Below are positions 56,961 through 64,000 of a DNA stretch of 64,000 nucleotides, piece after piece. Under the pieces are notes generated by a model, which worked only from the letters and a program-made list of their open reading frames with translations, was not told the origin of the DNA and did not search any database. The DNA is from JAWXUC01 sp044432975 (GTDB lineage Bacteria > Pseudomonadota > Alphaproteobacteria > RF32 > CAG-239). A program made the position numbers and the translations under genes. Location of the stretch: the NCBI GenBank assembly GCA_044432975.1, contig JAWXUC010000003.1, forward strand, positions 76,900 through 140,899, read 5' to 3'. Position 1 is the stretch's first letter, and the number at the start of each line of letters is the position of its first letter.

Positions 56961-59039
56961 TTAAGCATTAAATGTTTTTATTGTTTTGTCTTTTTCAAAC
57001 AGATACAAAAGATTGCGCAAGTTTTGACCTCGCTGTGTTTCTAATTTTGGGTCTGTTTCTAATATCATTTTTGCATCTTTATAAGCAACTAACAATAAAT
57101 CTTTATGAAAATCAACATCTGCAATTTTGAACTCTTGAAAGCCAGATTGCTTAACTCCTAGCATTTCTCCGCCTCCTCTTAACTCTAAATCTTTTTCTGA
57201 GATTTCAAATCCGTCCTCTGTTTTTTTCATAATTTCTAATCTTGACTTTGAAACTTCACTTAATGGATAGCTATATAAAAGCAAACAAGTTCCTGCTTTT
57301 GAGCCACGTTTTATGCGTCCACGAAGTTGATGAAGTTGAGCTAGTCCGAATCGTTGAGCGTTTTCTATTATCATCAAGGTTGCGCTGGGAACATTTACGC
57401 CAACTTCAATTACAGTAGTTGCAACCAAAACTTTTAGCTCTCCGTTTTTAAAACGTGTCATGATATCATTTTTTTCTTTATCTTTCATTTTGCCATGTAC
57501 AAGTCCTACGCAATCGCCAAAATGTTTTTGTAAAGTTTCAAAGCGCTCAACGGCTGCAGCTAAATCTAATTTTTCATTTTCTTCTATCAAAGGACAGACC
57601 CAATAAACTTGTTCTCCTTCATTTATTTTTTGCCTTAATCTCTCTATAATCTCGGGTGTTTTTGATAGTGGTATAATTCTTGTATCAACAGGCTTTCTAC
57701 CCTTGGGAAGCTCATCTATTTTTGAATATTCCATATCTCCGAAAGAGGTTAAAACAAGCGTTCTAGGAATTGGGGTTGCGGTCATAACCAGCACATCTGT
57801 TTTTTCTCCTTTTGAAGAAAACATCAAACGTTGGTGGACGCCGAATCGGTGTTGTTCATCAACAACAACAAATGCCAAATCCTTAAACTCTACACCTTCT
57901 TGAAAAAGAGCGTGAGTACCGATGATAATATCTGCTTTGCCTTCTATCATTTCTTTTAGCACTTTTTCTCTGGCTTTACCTTTTATTCTGCCTGTTAAAA
58001 TAGTTACGTTAACACCAATTTCATCACATATTTCTTTGATGGTTTCAAAATGTTGGGTCGCCAAAATCTCGGTTGGTGCCATGATTGATGCCTGAAAGCC
58101 ACATTCTACTGCATTTAACATAGAAAGTAAGGCAACAATTGTTTTACCACTACCAACATCTCCTTGCAAAAGGCGAAGCATTCTATAATCATTTTGCATA
58201 TCTGTTGAAATTTCTGTTAGGACTCTTTTTTGAGCGTCTGTTAACTCAAACCCCAATTGCTCTAGCGCTTTTTTGCGGAGTAATCCGTTGCCTTTAACAA
58301 CCCTACCCTTTTGCTTTTTAACCGTGTTTCTAGCAATGCCTAATGACAATTGATTTGCCAATAACTCATCATAAGCTAAACGTGTTCTGAACTTTGAGCT
58401 TGGTAAAATATCTGCGGCAGATTTTGGAAAATGAAGCCCATATATGGCATCTGAAAATGTGGGTAAGTTTTTTTCTTTTATAAAATATTTGTCTTGCCAT
58501 TCTTCTAATTTTGGCATTTTTTGCATTGCCTGATAAATCCAATATCCTAAAGTTCTGTTGGTTATGCCTGCGGTTAAAGAATAAACTGGCTCAATACGAT
58601 ATGCTTTTTTTTCTTCATCGGCATTAACAATAACATCTGGGTGATTCATTTGTTTATCACCATTAAAGATGTCTATTTTACCACTAATAATTTTATGTGC
58701 TCCAACAGGTAAATTCTTTTGAATTGTGTTTGGATATGCCTTAAAAAAACTAAGGGTTATTTGATCTGTATCATCTTCACAAATAACTTTATATGGGGCA
58801 GATTTTTTGGTGTTTGGTTGGTGAGCAATCACTTTTACTTTTATGGTAGCAACTCTACCTATTTGAGCCGTGGCAATTTTTGGGGCATAAGTTCTATCTA
58901 TAACATTATGGGGCATTTGCCAAATAAAATCTATCATTTTGCTAATACTCAAATTTGCCAAAAGTTTATAATACTTTTGACCCACGCCAGAAAGCGCGTC
59001 AGCACTAACAAATAATGGATTTAAAATAGATGGCCGCAT
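56961..59039 (-). CDS. recG: ATP-dependent DNA helicase RecG
   Basis: RecG remodels stalled forks and branch-migrates Holliday junctions. N-terminal OB/wedge domain (GRVATIKVKVIAHQ), then helicase motifs: Walker A LLQGDVGSGKTIVALL near residue 300, APTEILATQHF, DEQH in VVVDEQHRFGVHQR, TATPIPRTL, and motif VI QLHQLRGRIKRG, followed by the C-terminal TRG region with ELRGGGEMLGVKQSG. 692 residues. It overlaps pgpA by 19 nt. Confidence 0.97.
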   Translation of the reverse strand: MRPSILNPLFVSADALSGVGQKYYKLLANLSISKMIDFIWQMPHNVIDRTYAPKIATAQIGRVATIKVKVIAHQPNTKKSAPYKVICEDDTDQITLSFFKAYPNTIQKNLPVGAHKIISGKIDIFNGDKQMNHPDVIVNADEEKKAYRIEPVYSLTAGITNRTLGYWIYQAMQKMPKLEEWQDKYFIKEKNLPTFSDAIYGLHFPKSAADILPSSKFRTRLAYDELLANQLSLGIARNTVKKQKGRVVKGNGLLRKKALEQLGFELTDAQKRVLTEISTDMQNDYRMLRLLQGDVGSGKTIVALLSMLNAVECGFQASIMAPTEILATQHFETIKEICDEIGVNVTILTGRIKGKAREKVLKEMIEGKADIIIGTHALFQEGVEFKDLAFVVVDEQHRFGVHQRLMFSSKGEKTDVLVMTATPIPRTLVLTSFGDMEYSKIDELPKGRKPVDTRIIPLSKTPEIIERLRQKINEGEQVYWVCPLIEENEKLDLAAAVERFETLQKHFGDCVGLVHGKMKDKEKNDIMTRFKNGELKVLVATTVIEVGVNVPSATLMIIENAQRFGLAQLHQLRGRIKRGSKAGTCLLLYSYPLSEVSKSRLEIMKKTEDGFEISEKDLELRGGGEMLGVKQSGFQEFKIADVDFHKDLLLVAYKDAKMILETDPKLETQRGQNLRNLLYLFEKDKTIKTFNA

Positions 59040-59479
59040 ATATATAACACCACAAAGGCAAAAATGCCTGCGACAACGTCATCTAGCATTACGCCGTATT
59101 CATTTTCAACTTGTTTATCAAAGTATGATACAGGATAAGGTTTTAAGATGTCAAAAACCCTAAACAAAGCAAAGCCAAAAACGTAAGTCCAAACAGATGG
59201 GTTTATTGCCAAATACAACAATGCGATTGACTGACCAACGGTTTCATCTATCACAATTTCTTTAGGGTCATGAGTTGTGTGTTTTAAGACCTCTTTGGTG
59301 GCAATTGTACCAAAAACAAAAGTTGTTGTGATAAATGCCAACATTCCTGACAGACCAAAATATTGATTAATAAAAAAGACAAAAGGAAGCGTTGCTAAAG
59401 AGCCAAACGTGCCAGAAGCTTTTGGAAAATAGCCAGCCCCAAAAAAGGTGGCAACAATAAATGATATTTTCTTTTTCAT
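59021..59479 (-). CDS. pgpA: Phosphatidylglycerophosphatase A
   Basis: PgpA removes phosphate from phosphatidylglycerophosphate in the inner membrane. FGAGYFPKASGTFGSLATLP at the N-terminus, the acidic cluster HDPKEIVIDETVGQ near residue 72, FRVFDILKPYPVSYFDKQ and the C-terminal GVMLDDVVAGIFA carry the family's conserved Asp/Glu residues. Four hydrophobic segments. 152 residues. Confidence 0.95.
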   Translation of the reverse strand: MKKKISFIVATFFGAGYFPKASGTFGSLATLPFVFFINQYFGLSGMLAFITTTFVFGTIATKEVLKHTTHDPKEIVIDETVGQSIALLYLAINPSVWTYVFGFALFRVFDILKPYPVSYFDKQVENEYGVMLDDVVAGIFAFVVLYICGHLF

Positions 59480-59597
59480 GATGTGATTATAAAACAGGAG
59501 TTGTTATAGTCAAGCTTTGAGTTTAAATATAAAATTATACATTTATTTACTTTTTATGCTTACATTAAAAATATATATAACTTTATAAGAAAAAAAG

Positions 59598-60920
59598 ATG
59601 AATCTTTCAAAAATAAATGTATTTGCTTTACCAACTATTAATGTTGGATATCAAAACCAAATTATTGGGGCAATAAATGCTATTAGCAACTTTATCGGAC
59701 AAACATGGGATGTTAACAAATTGTTTTTAACCCCAAAAAACATCCGCAATATTTCTGAATTAAAAGAAGATGTAAAATACTCTAATTATTCATCATACAA
59801 AGAATTTGCAGAAGATATGTTTTTAATGATTGATGCATACTTAAAAAAAACAAAAAACATTCCAAATATCTTTATTACAGTATATAATCAAGCTGATAAT
59901 GAAAATGCACCAAGAAACATTAAAATGGCATGTAGAGCTGTTAAAGAATATTATAAAAAAAACAACTTAGGATTTGTGTTATGTTGCGTATTAACAAGTA
60001 ATTTTCACAAATATAGATATGTTGATTTAATAAATATACCAAAGCATAATCTTAATTTAATAAATAGGCTTAGACTTGTATCTGATAAAAAATTAAGGAA
60101 AAAAGTCTTAATTACTAAAGGGATTATAAATAATTTTAATATAGAAACCGTTGTAAAAAAGAAAAAAGAATTAACAACCTTATTAAAGCAAAATAATACA
60201 AAAAACATTATTATAAACAACAGTTTAGAAAAACTAGCCAATTTTACAAAAAAATCTAAAAGAATTGTTTTTTGCCTTGGAGGAAGAGTTGACGGCCCCG
60301 AAATTGATTTTAACTTAAAATATATTCAAAAATTATTAAAAGATGCTATAAAGTTAGAGAAATTAGGGTATTCAATTGTGTTTGTAAATGGACACAGAAC
60401 CCCTAATAATATAACAGATTTCTTATATAAAAAAACAAAAGATATGCCTAATATTACCTTTCAAAACTCTAAACCCATTGCAAAAAATAAGGACGAAAGA
60501 AAAAAAGAAAATTGGAGAATTTATTCTGGCAAATATGAAAAAGAGCTTTCAGAACTAGCTACTATAGGTAATATTTATCCTGCTGTATTGGGCTTTGAAA
60601 ACACACTTGTTGTTCACACTGCAGATTCTTATGCCTCTTGCGAAACATCAAACGCTGCCATTCCTACAGCCATTAGCTCTAAAGGATTATACATAAACCC
60701 TGAAAAGCGCCCCGATTGTCTTCGACTTAAAAACATTTTATGCCCTGTTTTTGCTATTGACTGGGATGATTTTTTGAAAAAAACAACAACTGAAAGTATA
60801 GAACCTAAAGACATAAGCACAAAAGTACTACCAGGTTCATTAAGAGTTTTTGCAGAGCAAGTAATTAATAAACTAAACCAAAATGATAAACAAAAACACC
60901 TAAAAAGCAAGAACCTCTAA
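59598..60920 (+). CDS. ELM1-like GT-B fold protein (tentative)
   Basis: A 440-residue Lys/Asn-rich protein. The C-terminal half has FCLGGRVDGPEIDFN near residue 232, GYSIVFVNGHRTPNNITDFL, and LVVHTADSYASCETSNAAIPTAI near residue 340, resembling the mitochondrial fission ELM1 family in alphaproteobacteria (its SRRTP and VTxDSxSMxSEA motifs). The N-terminal half is not recognisable. Those proteins have a GT-B glycosyltransferase-like fold and no settled bacterial role. A diverged surface-polysaccharide enzyme is another possibility. Confidence 0.5.
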   Translation: MNLSKINVFALPTINVGYQNQIIGAINAISNFIGQTWDVNKLFLTPKNIRNISELKEDVKYSNYSSYKEFAEDMFLMIDAYLKKTKNIPNIFITVYNQADNENAPRNIKMACRAVKEYYKKNNLGFVLCCVLTSNFHKYRYVDLINIPKHNLNLINRLRLVSDKKLRKKVLITKGIINNFNIETVVKKKKELTTLLKQNNTKNIIINNSLEKLANFTKKSKRIVFCLGGRVDGPEIDFNLKYIQKLLKDAIKLEKLGYSIVFVNGHRTPNNITDFLYKKTKDMPNITFQNSKPIAKNKDERKKENWRIYSGKYEKELSELATIGNIYPAVLGFENTLVVHTADSYASCETSNAAIPTAISSKGLYINPEKRPDCLRLKNILCPVFAIDWDDFLKKTTTESIEPKDISTKVLPGSLRVFAEQVINKLNQNDKQKHLKSKNL

Positions 60921-60949
60921 ATTTCCTCCATTTTTTGTCAAAACGACAC

Positions 60950-60978
60950 TTGACGAATCGCAAAGATTGTGATATAAT
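60950..60978 (+). promoter_or_regulatory. Strong promoter with long leader before the 61.2 kb gene
   Basis: TTGACG, 17-nt spacer ending TGTGA, then a perfect TATAAT (60973-60978). The leader to the ATG at 61192 is about 205 nt and contains a hairpin ATGTTTAGA..AATGG/CCATT..TAAACAT near 61071-61130. No terminator lies in it. Confidence 0.7.
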
Positions 60979-61191
60979 GGCGTCTGAAAAAAATTAAAAA
61001 TAAAATTAATAACAATAAACTCTGTGATTAATATTTAACTTTTTTAGATATTTGCGGATATTTATAATAAGATGTTTAGACTTTAGTTGGGTCAAATGGT
61101 TGAAGTACAGTATGCCATTCTTAAACATTGAGTAATAAATTGAAACTTTTAAATAAAAAACTTAAATACACAGACTCTAACAATTTATCGT

Positions 61192-62205
61192 ATGATAAAA
61201 ATTGTAGAAAAGAACAACTATTCAGGTAAGATTATGGTTGATTTTTCAATCCCTTACAACTGGAGAAAGATTATGTTAGCTCTTGCAGGATTATCTGCAT
61301 TAGCAATAGTAGGTGGAGTTATTTGGCTTCTAGGACTTGGCGTATGCTGGCTATGGACGGACTGTCTAGTACCTGTAGCTTGCTGGATTGGCAACTGCGC
61401 TATCGCTTTCTGGGACTGGCTATGCTGTTGCTGGGATTGGATTTTGGTTGCACTAGCAATCTTACTATCTGGCTTAGCGTTTACAAAAGCGTATGCTAGC
61501 AAAGTTAATGGAGATGAGAAAGATATAAAATGGACAATTAATGCGGTAGCTTTAGCTATAATTGCTTTATTGTTACTTTTATTTAGTATTTTCAACAATC
61601 GAGCAGATAAGTCGGATACTGTTGAGGTTACAACAGAGGTAGTAAAAGATATCTTTGTTGATGTGGCTTCGGCAAGAACTTATCTTGACTACTCATCTTC
61701 TCAAGGTCAGTGGTTCAAGCACATTGCTGGACAGAGAGCGAAAGAACCAAAGTCTTACGAAGAAGCTGTTGAGATTATTGCTCAAGAGTGGGCACCTATA
61801 GTTTCTCAAAATATTAACGTTAAGTTGACACAAGAGAAGCTTCTTATTACCACACTTGTGGCGATGAGAATGGGGCCTAACGGATTTCCTAAATCGGAGT
61901 TCTTAAAGGCAGTTAATGCAGGTAAGAGCGATAAGGAGATTGTGGATGCAATTTATTTCATTGATGGTCGTGCTCGTAGAGCTACAGGCGAAGAAGCTAC
62001 TCAGTATTGCTACATCTTAAAGCTTCTTTGGAGCGGCAAGATTTCAACTTCTCAGTTGTTAGGTTTTGAAACGATGAGTTACAGAAATCTTAAAGTTAGT
62101 AGTCTTTATGATGCTAATGGTGATGTTGTTTTCACTAAAGAAATGTTACAAACAATTTCTAAAGGAAGCAACAATCCAACTACTAAAGAGTTGCTTGATT
62201 TATAA
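61192..62205 (+). CDS. Membrane protein with lysozyme-like C-terminal region, unknown
   Basis: 337 residues. Two strongly hydrophobic, Trp/Cys-rich segments lie near residues 27-80 (CWLWTDCLVPVACWIGNC, CCCWDWILVALAIL) and another near 113-128. The soluble C-terminal half has LLITTLVAMRMGPNGFPKSEFLKAVNAG and DGRARRATGEEATQY, which resemble the C-terminal half of phage GH24 lysozymes (FVFNVG..F..STLL..LN.G and RR..E). The N-terminal catalytic Glu segment of GH24 is not evident, so enzymatic activity is doubtful. No Shine-Dalgarno. Alternative in-frame ATGs exist at 61234 and 61273. Codon use differs from neighbours. Confidence 0.55.
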   Translation: MIKIVEKNNYSGKIMVDFSIPYNWRKIMLALAGLSALAIVGGVIWLLGLGVCWLWTDCLVPVACWIGNCAIAFWDWLCCCWDWILVALAILLSGLAFTKAYASKVNGDEKDIKWTINAVALAIIALLLLLFSIFNNRADKSDTVEVTTEVVKDIFVDVASARTYLDYSSSQGQWFKHIAGQRAKEPKSYEEAVEIIAQEWAPIVSQNINVKLTQEKLLITTLVAMRMGPNGFPKSEFLKAVNAGKSDKEIVDAIYFIDGRARRATGEEATQYCYILKLLWSGKISTSQLLGFETMSYRNLKVSSLYDANGDVVFTKEMLQTISKGSNNPTTKELLDL

Positions 62206-62221
62206 ACTCTATCCTGAAAAA

Positions 62222-62259
62222 AGGTAAACCCCAGTGTCGTGAGACACGGGGGTTTTTCT
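62222..62259 (+). terminator. Terminator of the 61.2 kb gene
   Basis: AACCCCAGTGTC pairs with GACACGGGGGTT (one mismatch), followed by T residues. Confidence 0.9.
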
Positions 62260-62265
62260 TTAAAA

Positions 62266-62298
62266 AGAGAAAGCGTCAAGATTGAACTTGACGCTGTT
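62266..62298 (-). terminator. Terminator of the 62.3 kb gene
   Basis: AGCGTCAAG pairs with CTTGACGCT. On the minus strand TTCTCTTTTT follows. Confidence 0.75.
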
Positions 62299-62316
62299 TT
62301 AAGATAAGGGCTTTGT

Positions 62317-62742
62317 TTAGATGTTATCTTTTTTCTGCCCTATAAAAATGTACTCTTGAGGTTTTCCCTTCCATAATCCCATAACATATAATGTTCGAGA
62401 CTTTTCTAGGTTCTTCTCATGAGTAATTTTTACAACTTGAAAATCCTTAGGGAAAACGTAAGTTACAATAGCTTCATAGTAACTATGGCTTACTCCTAAA
62501 CAACCTGTGCCCTTAAAATCTTTCTCATAATACATCTTTGTTGCATTAAATCGGGCGTTAAAGTACATTGGCATTCCATTGTACTCGTCAGGGTTTATTT
62601 CTTGATACACCTGCACCATCTCGTTGATTTGGTGATCTGGAATATGTTTAGGGATGCACCAATTAATTGCATATGCTAAAGCTATTCCTAAAACTAAAAT
62701 GACAAGCCAGTTTTCCTTGATTTGATCTACAATCTTTTTCAT
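62317..62742 (-). CDS. Membrane-anchored protein of unknown function, 141 aa
   Basis: One N-terminal membrane segment (WLVILVLGIALAYAINWCI) is followed by a periplasmic or extracellular domain of about 110 residues with EINPDEYNGMPMYFNARFNATKMYYEKDF and TYVFPKDFQVVKITHEK. No family recognised. It has its own extended -10 promoter, no Shine-Dalgarno and its own terminator, like the other orphan genes in this window. Confidence 0.6.
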   Translation of the reverse strand: MKKIVDQIKENWLVILVLGIALAYAINWCIPKHIPDHQINEMVQVYQEINPDEYNGMPMYFNARFNATKMYYEKDFKGTGCLGVSHSYYEAIVTYVFPKDFQVVKITHEKNLEKSRTLYVMGLWKGKPQEYIFIGQKKDNI

Positions 62743-62773
62743 ATAATTTGTTTTTTATTGGTTATTAGATTGA

Positions 62774-62802
62774 AATATATCACAAAACAAGCATGAAGTC
62801 AA
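62774..62802 (-). promoter_or_regulatory. Promoter of the 62.3 kb gene
   Basis: Minus strand TTGACT (62797-62802), 17-nt spacer ending TGTGA, TATATT (62774-62779). Confidence 0.65.
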
Positions 62803-62809
62803 ATTATTT

Positions 62810-63730
62810 TTACTTTAAGTAATATTCTGGATTTAGGGCTTTTTTGCCGCTTCTTACTTCAAAGTGAAGTTGTGCTGGACTAACATCGCCTGTTGTACCG
62901 ACGGTGGCTATTTTTTCACCTTTTACAACTTTTTGACCTTTTTTTACATATAACTTATCTGCATGAGCGTAAGCTGTTATCCAACCACCACTATGTTTGA
63001 TTAAAATCAAATTTCCAAAGCCTTTGAGTTCGTTTCCTGCATAAGCAATAGTTCCTGCATCGGCAGCTTTTATGGTTGTGCCTTTGGCGGCTTTTATATT
63101 TATACCATCATTAACTTTACCATGACCTTTTGAGCCATATTTTGCAATAATAGTACCTTTTACTGGCCACATGAATTTTGAAGTTCTTGGCTTTACAACA
63201 GTTGTTGTTTTTGGTTGTGGCTTCCATGTTGTTTTTGGCTTAGAAACTTCTTTTTTGGCACTAGCTGTTTTTACTGGAATATACACATTTGACTTGGCAG
63301 AAGTTACAATAGAACCAGGAAGAATTAATTTTTGACCAATACTAATGCTTGCCGTATTGCTGATATGATTAACTCTCGCTAAAGAACTTTGTTCTACATT
63401 ATAACGTTTTGAAATATTATAAAATGTATCACCTTTAGCTACTATATGATATTTTGTTTGTGGAATATTTAAGCGTCTGCCTACATATAGTGTATATGGT
63501 GGTTTTAAATTATTTTTTGAGATAATTTCTCTGGTTGACACATTATATCTTTTTGATAAAGAATACAATGTATCACCTTTTTTTACAGTTACATAATCAG
63601 GGTTTGATGCAGATGAAGATGGCTTTCCTAAGATTGATGACCAATCATAATTAACCCACTCCACACCATCTCTTCCAAAAGTGCATGAGCAAATAAATAA
63701 AGAAATTAATAACAAAAATACATTCTTCAT
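62810..63730 (-). CDS. NlpD-like lipoprotein: two LysM domains and degenerate LytM
   Basis: Start at 63730 gives MKNVFLLLISLFICSC, a lipoprotein signal with Cys 16. Two LysM peptidoglycan-binding domains follow (VKKGDTLYSLSKRYNVS and VAKGDTFYNISKRYNVE), then a linker and a C-terminal LytM domain. Zinc ligands are lost: the HxGxD site reads NDGINI, and the HxH site reads QLHFEV. Such domains activate cell-wall amidases instead of cutting peptides (as in NlpD/EnvC). So this protein is probably an amidase regulator in cell separation. Confidence 0.88.
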   Translation of the reverse strand: MKNVFLLLISLFICSCTFGRDGVEWVNYDWSSILGKPSSSASNPDYVTVKKGDTLYSLSKRYNVSTREIISKNNLKPPYTLYVGRRLNIPQTKYHIVAKGDTFYNISKRYNVEQSSLARVNHISNTASISIGQKLILPGSIVTSAKSNVYIPVKTASAKKEVSKPKTTWKPQPKTTTVVKPRTSKFMWPVKGTIIAKYGSKGHGKVNDGINIKAAKGTTIKAADAGTIAYAGNELKGFGNLILIKHSGGWITAYAHADKLYVKKGQKVVKGEKIATVGTTGDVSPAQLHFEVRSGKKALNPEYYLK

Positions 63731-63818
63731 AAAAATTAGTATAGAACAAATTGCTTTATATATTATTAACATAAGTTATATAGTTAAAACAAAAACAAAT
63801 GATTGTACTTATCACTGA

Positions 63819-63876
63819 TTTGTAAGGGCTGTAGATGTCAAGTAATTCATTACAAGTTTTGTGTAAATTCTTTTCT
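63819..63876. mobile_element. Remnant of the IS481-type element end
   Basis: These 58 bp match 42118-42175, the 3' tip of the truncated IS at 42.1-42.5 kb, with about four differences (GTAAGGGCTGTAGATG versus GTAGGGGCTGTAGATG and others). The similarity stops after TTTTCT. No transposase frame remains here. Confidence 0.75.
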
Positions 63877-63985
63877 GATTAGCTAGAGCATTTAACGATT
63901 AAATAGACTCTATGTAAAAAAAAGATTCCTTTTTATAAAAAAATATGATTCACTATAAAAAACAACATTTTTATAGGAGAATTTC

Positions 63986-64000
63986 ATGCCAGCCCCATTA
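63986..64000 (+). CDS. Start of a gene running off the right edge
   Basis: AGGAGAATTTC precedes ATG at 63986, followed by codons for Pro-Ala-Pro-Leu to the window end. Only five codons are visible, so no function can be given. The ribosome site makes a real start likely. Confidence 0.55.

Overview
The window is AT-rich, compact and reads as a chromosome segment of an uncultured, host-associated, probably anaerobic gut alphaproteobacterium. This placement is inferred from gene content, not from a search. The supporting genes are a YlxR-L7Ae fusion between nusA and infB, a bactofilin beside an M23 peptidase, an ELM1-like gene, PgpA, MltA, sigma-54 flagellar promoters, a two-subunit CoA-transferase, an RquA-like (rhodoquinone) gene and surface proteins with FISUMP-like and Eph-receptor-like cysteine repeats. 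Most genes are housekeeping genes in short operons. Intergenic spaces are unusually rich in palindromic repeats.

Layout. 1-3.2 kb: partial HD phosphohydrolase, a long palindromic element, tRNA-Asn and tRNA-Cys, then rpiB-glyA. 3.2-7.9 kb: a repeat cluster and a 1355-residue protein of unknown function. 8-12.5 kb: M23 peptidase, bactofilin, smpB, an archaeal/eukaryotic-type proS, and an ApaG-like gene. 12.5-17.2 kb: mltA, a CoA-transferase pair, a REP-associated transposase (RAYT) carrying REP palindromes inside its own reading frame, rlmH, and a small winged-helix gene behind a structured leader RNA. 17.4-31.8 kb: clpPX, a predicted secreted or effector-like HEIKH protein, dnaG, two paralogous acidic proteins, dnaB, pfk, lipoproteins and cysteine-rich surface proteins. 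31.9-37 kb: two sigma-54 promoters, flgE, an unknown gene and a large autotransporter. 37-46 kb: rimP-nusA-ylxR-infB, then an IS481 fragment, a second copy of the leader RNA and an M16 peptidase, then rbfA-dnaJ. 46-56.5 kb: cell wall, transport, xerD, aroK, rquA, rsmE, cmk and ftsB-like genes. 56.5-56.9 kb: a non-coding transcription unit with two tRNA-shaped RNAs. 56.9-64 kb: recG, pgpA, an ELM1-like gene, two orphan membrane proteins and an NlpD-like LysM/LytM lipoprotein.

The observations I consider most worth following are these. (1) The unit at 56494-56944 has a strong promoter, two tandem tRNA-like RNAs that keep the acceptor stem, D-arm and T-arm but have greatly enlarged anticodon arms, and a terminator. 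(2) Two ~160-nt structured RNAs (16984-17145 and 42592-42750) share helices despite differing sequence, equivalent promoters, and a terminator before a small gene. (3) REP palindromes carry a GTAG foot, together with a RAYT gene that is itself invaded in frame by the same palindrome. (4) A dispersed set of orphan genes shares a distinctive promoter, lacks Shine-Dalgarno sequences and uses codons unlike its neighbours. No CRISPR array, rRNA or complete prophage was seen.
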